Assembly: GCA_023512835.1 (NCBI GenBank) | Contig: CM042091.1 | Span: 44,344,107 to 44,408,106, forward strand | DNA: 64,000 nt | Reading direction: 5' to 3' | From: Taxillus chinensis | Taxonomy: Eukaryota > Streptophyta > Magnoliopsida > Santalales > Loranthaceae | Shown here: positions 59,835 to 64,000 of the stretch, one piece after another | Layout of the letters: the number at the start of each line of letters is the position of its first letter | Numbering within the stretch: the stretch's first letter is position 1 | Notes under the pieces: generated by a model | Databases searched by the model: none | Told to the model about the DNA's origin: nothing | The model's input: the letters and a program-made list of their open reading frames with translations, nothing else | Position numbers and translations under genes: made by a program

Positions 59835-60178
59835 GATCATCATGGTCAAATTCGGATCATCATGGTCAAATTCGGAGCATCATGGTCAAATTCAGAGCAT
59901 CAAAGTCAAATCCAGAGCATCAGATCATCATCCGGGACATCAATGATACAGAGTAAGGACTCAATGATACGGAGTAAGCAGCCTTAATGCGGAATAAGGA
60001 AATCTGAGTGATCATTGACACGGAGTAAGGATCCGAGTGATCCCTTAGCACAGAGTAAGGATCCGAGCGATCCCCTTAGCACGGAGTAAGCATTCGAGCG
60101 ATCCCTTAGTACGGAGTAAGGATCTGAGCGATCCCTTGGCCTAGAGTAAGGATCCAAGCGATCCCTCAAACTCGGTAG
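59835..60178 (+). repeat. Two adjoining minisatellites in the family 3 LTR
   Basis: 59,835-59,930: about five units of ATCATGGTCAAATTCGGAGC. 59,950-60,175: about seven units of 26-28 bp, of the form CGGAGTAAGGATCCGAGCG followed by ATCCCTTAGCA. In the 23,292 copy the same place has only one or two units of each (23,400-23,490). Confidence 0.85.
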
Positions 60179-60371
60179 TAGTCTGGAGTAATCCGTAGCA
60201 TGGCTAGCTCAGATTGGTCCGTAGCATCAAAGATTTCAAACTCTATTTTGATAAAACAGTTAGGAAGCTTTCGCATTGTAATGAGTGATCTTGACGTCAA
60301 CGAGTATTGAGATTTATTGATTTATGTGTATATGGGCATATTGTGTTATGATGTTTGAATAGAGGTACTGT

Positions 60372-60373
<2 letters not shown>

Positions 60374-60463
<90 letters not shown>
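60374..60463. repeat. Long (TA)n microsatellite
   Basis: About 90 bp of nearly pure TA, with one AATA interruption near 60,424. Confidence 0.95.
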
Positions 60464-60467
<4 letters not shown>

Positions 60468-60559
60468 TGTATTGAGTATTGGGATACATGTGTGAGAATT
60501 GTTATTCTGAAATTTTGATGTGTGATGAGATACTTGTGTGCATACTATTTTATTTGGGT

Positions 60560-60737
60560 ATGTGATATTGAGGTTCCATTGAGGGAATAGTCCTGGATTG
60601 GACATAAGGTATTGAGGTTCCATTGAGGGGACAGTCCTGGATTGGACATGAGGTATTGAGGTTCCATTGAGGGAACAGTCCATGGGATGGACATGAGTTA
60701 TTGAGGTCCCATTGAGGGGACGGTCCAAGAGTGGACA
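60560..60737 (+). repeat. 43-45-bp minisatellite (GAGGTTCCATTGAGGG type)
   Basis: Four units including GAGGTTCCATTGAGGG, ACAGTCCTGGATTGGACAT and GAGGTATT. It is truncated in the last unit by the LTR junction at 60,738. Confidence 0.85.
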
Positions 60738-63141
60738 TGTCACGCCCCCGAATTCCAGGGAACCCGGAACCGGTACATGACTTCCCCTTGCCCGCACCCG
60801 ATAGGTCAAGGGGTTGGTGACTAGCACCAATGGAGACTACACCGCGGGTGCTGTCTCAAATATGCAACCCCGTATAGTCATACATTAAGGGTAATCCTGT
60901 ACTTCCCATATATCATCATGCATATAATGAGTCAAACAATCATACAGACATCACATCATACAGTATACAAATACAACTGTCCACGGACCCATGTCTGGGC
61001 CATCACATAAAACAATACAGAATATAACTGTATCATACATCAGAGTAGTGGGCATCCTCCTGGAAGAAAGTCCTCCACTAGTCTCGGGTCACACCTGAAA
61101 AGGGTAAACAACAAGTAGGGCTGAGCGACAAGCTCAGTAGGTGGCCCCAAAACTCCACATCATGCAACTCATATAAGTCTATACTATATGCTCAGTGTAC
61201 TCGTGCACCGTGTAGTGTGCACAATCATCAGGACTCAGCTTACAAACAAACATCAGGACTCAGCCTGCCCACACAGGACAACTTGTCCACGATCCTCCAT
61301 GGGATCCCAGCTCAGGGCACTCAGCCCTAGCTCCACGAGCTCAACGGCTCAACTCAGGCCTTAGCCTGTCCACAGCGCAATATGCGCGGCCATAGTCGCC
61401 ACACAGGCCTGCCATCGGTGCATATGCTTGCCACGTCAACCACATAGCACCATCGGTGCATCACGATGAGAACCCAAACAAGTCACGGAGTCCATGCCCT
61501 AATACCTCACACCAACATACTAACATTAGTATGACATGTCATTCTCAACATTTCCTTTAGAACTGTAGCTAGTCTTCACAAGTAAATCCTCAATCCTTGA
61601 TTTATGAAGGAAGTACCCATAGCAGCTATTTTTTTGAAATCAAAAGTCCCGGCATTAGGTTCCCATAGCATAACTAAGAGAATCTGATTTTTGGGGATTT
61701 TTCTGAGATGTCTAACCCCACTTTCCAAAAAGTCACCACTACGAACTTTTGGGTTTTTCTGAGATTTTACACTAAATCCCAATTTTCACATTTTGAAAGA
61801 GTGGGAATTAATTTTTCTAGTATTTTTCTTTGAATCCAAATGGGGGGTATTTCGTTATTTACATAGTAATTTAAGTATAATAGGTCCAGTCCAGTGCAGT
61901 TGCACTGGCTCGAAGCTGCAGAACAGCCTGCCTCGTAGCTTCAGGACTGCGACTCGTAGCGAGGGACTGCAGTGCGCCTCGGAGACTCATAGCTGGAGTT
62001 GTGACTCGTAGCTGCATAGCGCGCCTCGAAGACTCGAAGCGGGTCTTCGATCTTCGACCTTCGGACTACGAACTACGAACCTTCGACCTACGAACCTTCA
62101 AACTACGGGTCTACGAACTACGAACCTTCGAACCTATGAACTACGGGTCTACGAACTACGACCCTACGACCCAGAACTTCGGATTTTCGTTAATTCGACC
62201 CAGTAACGCGCCCAAGGTACTGTTCATCGTCGTTTTTGCCCGCTCTTCGTCTGAAACGCGCCCAGAAACTCCCAGACGCTCACTAACACCCCTGTTTCGC
62301 AACAAACTATGATATCTACCTCAAAACGCGTCTAGAACGCCTCTAAATAACGCAGAAACAGCACAAACACGTATAAAATTCCAGATTTACAGAAATCTAG
62401 ATCTAAACCCAGATTTCCATGGTTGACTTATCCACCCTCATGAAAAACATAGTTAATCAACCCCAAAATCATAGAAACATATATCCACAATGATATAAAA
62501 CAGTTTCTAACCACAGATCTTATGCTAAACCATTAGATATAACCCAAAATTGGTTTCCCCAAATTCTAGGGTTCATGCTCAATTTTATAAATCATGATAA
62601 ATTCGTGCAGATCCAAAACAAGAGAGAGATAAGAAGTTCAAGGACACCTACTTGAAGTGAATCTTTGAGCTCCACGAACCCAAATCGCCCCAAATCGCCA
62701 AGGCCTCCAAGCTCTCTCAAGCTCTCTCTCTCAAACGCACAAACGTGAAACGTAAAGTGAAAGCTTCTTCTTTTTTTTCTCGTTATTTATATTTCCGCAA
62801 TCAATCGACCTAGTCAACCATTGACCCAGTCAATAATTGACCTCCCAACACAAAAATTGACCTCCAAGGCCCCGAACTCCAAATTGAGTCAAACTACAGT
62901 CAAAATGCTCGAAATGACGAGCACAACACTAAATAGATATTATTACACCCAAATGACCGCCCAAATGCAAAGTCAACTAATAAACCCCGAAAAGTTAACA
63001 GTCGGGTCAAATGGGGCCCCGACTCGAAATCGGGCCCAAGTACAGTCAAAATGCTTACATCGACGACTACACTACCGTCCAGATAGTTATATTCCCATAG
63101 AATGGCTATCTCTCAAAACTACCCAAATACGAGTCTTTACA
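60738..63141 (-). mobile_element. 3' LTR (2,404 bp) of a Tekay/Del-type Ty3 element
   Basis: On the minus strand it runs from TGTAAAGACTCGTATTTGGG (63,141) to GGGGGCGTGACA (60,738). Directly upstream on that strand are a purine tract (63,142-63,155) and pol (63,401 on). It is therefore the 3' LTR of an element that extends beyond 64,000. A TATA box lies near 62,790 (ATATAAATAACG on the minus strand), and a TACGAAC/TTCGAAC array at 62,040-62,190. GGACA at 60,733-60,737 is the expected left copy of its target duplication. Confidence 0.93.
62040..62190 (-). repeat. TACGAACYTTCGAACTACGG array in LTR
   Basis: Irregular 10-21-bp units such as CTACGAACCTTCGA and AACTACGGGTCTACG. On the minus strand it follows the CTTGGGCGCGTTACTGGGTC form of the anchor (62,197-62,216). 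Confidence 0.8.
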
Positions 63142-63155
63142 TCCTCCCCACCTTA
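63142..63155 (-). other. Polypurine tract of the Tekay-type element
   Basis: On the minus strand CTAAGGTGGGGAGGA abuts the LTR start. A near-identical CTGAGGTGGGGAGGATGTGAGG occurs again at 63,385-63,407, next to the end of pol, so the tract seems duplicated. Confidence 0.8.
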
Positions 63156-63400
63156 GGACTTTTCGTTCTCGAAAATAAAACACATGCCCAAGGGACATAG
63201 CAAAATTCAAGCTCAATGTCCCAACAACAAAACATAAAACATGATCACCGATCACACATGTGCAATACAACTCACAACAAGCCAAAAGGGCTGACAAAAT
63301 CCAACAACAACGAGCTAAACCACATCTTAAACAACATATGTAAAACAAATGCATAAAACATAACTCATACCTCAGGGAAGGTCCTCACATCCTCCCCACC

Positions 63401-64000
63401 TCAGGACTGATTGTCCTCGAATAGCTCAGGATGAAAAACCCGTATCTGGCTCTCTTTCTCCCAAGTCTGCTCCTCCATGCCTCGGTGTCGCCATAACACT
63501 CGAACTAGTGGGATCGTCTTGCCTCGCAAGACTTGGTCCCGCCTGTCCAAAATCTGTGCCGGCATCTCAACAACGGCACCATCATCAGCCAAGTCTATCT
63601 CACGATAGTCCAACACATGAGAAGGATCAGGGTGATACCGCCTCAACTGAGACACATGAAACACATCATGTACTCGCGCTAACTCTGGTGGCAAAGCTAA
63701 TCGGTAAGTCACTGCGCCCACGGTGGCAACAATCTCAAATGGCCCCACAAAACAAGGGGAAAGTTTGGATCCACGTCCAAACCTACGATGCCCTCGACGC
63801 AGCGGAACCCGCAAAAATACACGGTCCCCCACCTCAAACTGCAAGGGTCGACGCCTCTGATCCGCGTAGGACTTCTGCCTACTCTGTGCTGTCAGCATAC
63901 GCTGTCTAATTAACTGCACTATCTCCGTGGTTTCTCGAACCATATTGGGACCGAGAACTGCTGTCTCTCCAGTCTGTGCCCAACACAAGGGTGATCTACA
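63401..64000 (-). CDS. Tekay/Del-type pol, integrase C-terminus and chromodomain (partial)
   Basis: The open frame enters from beyond the window edge (open to at least 63,988) and stops at 63,401. Visible blocks: QSRQKSYADQRRRPLQFEVG (integrase C-terminal DNA-binding start), GDRVFLRVPLRRG, KLSPCFVGPFEIV (GPY/F module), VTYRLALPPELARVHDVFH, QLRRYHPDPSHVLDY, and a chromodomain-like end ILDRRDQVLRGKTIPLVRVL with EEQTWEKES. The chromodomain is thought to guide insertion through histone marks. There is no break within the visible part. The Tekay/Del assignment rests on the SHVLDY and ILDRRDQVLR phrases and the long LTR. Confidence 0.92.
   Translation of the reverse strand, partial: CRSPLCWAQTGETAVLGPNMVRETTEIVQLIRQRMLTAQSRQKSYADQRRRPLQFEVGDRVFLRVPLRRGHRRFGRGSKLSPCFVGPFEIVATVGAVTYRLALPPELARVHDVFHVSQLRRYHPDPSHVLDYREIDLADDGAVVEMPAQILDRRDQVLRGKTIPLVRVLWRHRGMEEQTWEKESQIRVFHPELFEDNQS

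Larger units (their letters stand above)
59730..60737 (+). mobile_element. Family 3 LTR 5'-portion, truncated
   Basis: It starts TGTGAGGACCCGTGTCC, as at 23,292. It carries the arrays at 59,835-59,930 (TCATGGTCAAATTCGG), 59,950-60,175 (CGGAGTAAGGATCCGAGCG), a long AT run (60,374-60,463) and the GAGGTTCCATTGAGGG minisatellite (60,560-60,737). It is cut at 60,737 by the LTR that follows. Confidence 0.8.

Noticed and set aside
62001..62312. 103-codon frame with repeated TFDLRTF phrases
   Set aside because: It is a translation of the TACGAAC/TTCGAAC array in the LTR.

Overview
The window is nuclear DNA of a flowering plant, most likely a eudicot. It has two intron-rich, plant-like protein genes, each with GT..AG introns that splice into one complete reading frame. 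Nearly everything else is a thick layer of nested LTR retrotransposons, solo LTRs, hAT transposons and minisatellites. I cannot name the species from sequence alone.

Layout. About 1-13 kb holds decayed retroelement DNA: a Ty3-type gag pseudogene (3.57-5.83 kb, minus), a solo LTR with a perfect 5-bp target duplication (5,896-8,009), a TRIM element only 424 bp long (8,724-9,147), an LTR fragment with a palindromic repeat array, and a hAT MITE (13,289-13,737). A full-length but broken Ty1/copia element occupies 14,471-20,860. Decayed repeats and a third LTR family fill 20.9-26.0 kb. The first host gene is NDUFAF2, a mitochondrial complex I assembly factor (26,383-29,536, nine exons, 182 aa). From 31.0 to 36.0 kb lies a minus-strand LTR that carries a second, unrelated 2.9-kb solo LTR inside it. 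A FAR1-related (FRS) pseudogene runs on the minus strand from about 45.9 to 36.2 kb. It is split by a solo LTR (37,553-44,863), which is itself split by a chromodomain Ty3/gypsy element with two apparently identical 385-bp LTRs (38,988-44,493). The second host gene is AUG4/HAUS4 (46,416-53,142, thirteen coding exons, 438 aa), with a decayed autonomous hAT transposon in its third intron. After mostly unrecognisable intergenic DNA (53.1-57.2 kb), the window ends in a chain of LTRs cut at exact LTR ends (57.2-60.7 kb), then the 3' LTR and pol 3' end of a Tekay/Del-type element that continues past the window.

How it fits together. The two host genes look intact and unrelated in function (mitochondria; spindle microtubules). 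The rest is best read as a record of successive insertions: at least four target-site duplications can be read directly and four more are predicted beyond the right edge. I found no convincing new multi-gene system. The most unusual feature is in the large Tekay-like LTRs: at one fixed place, just after a conserved anchor, each copy carries a different short-period tandem array, and some copies have extra palindromic ACGT-core repeats just upstream of the TATA box.
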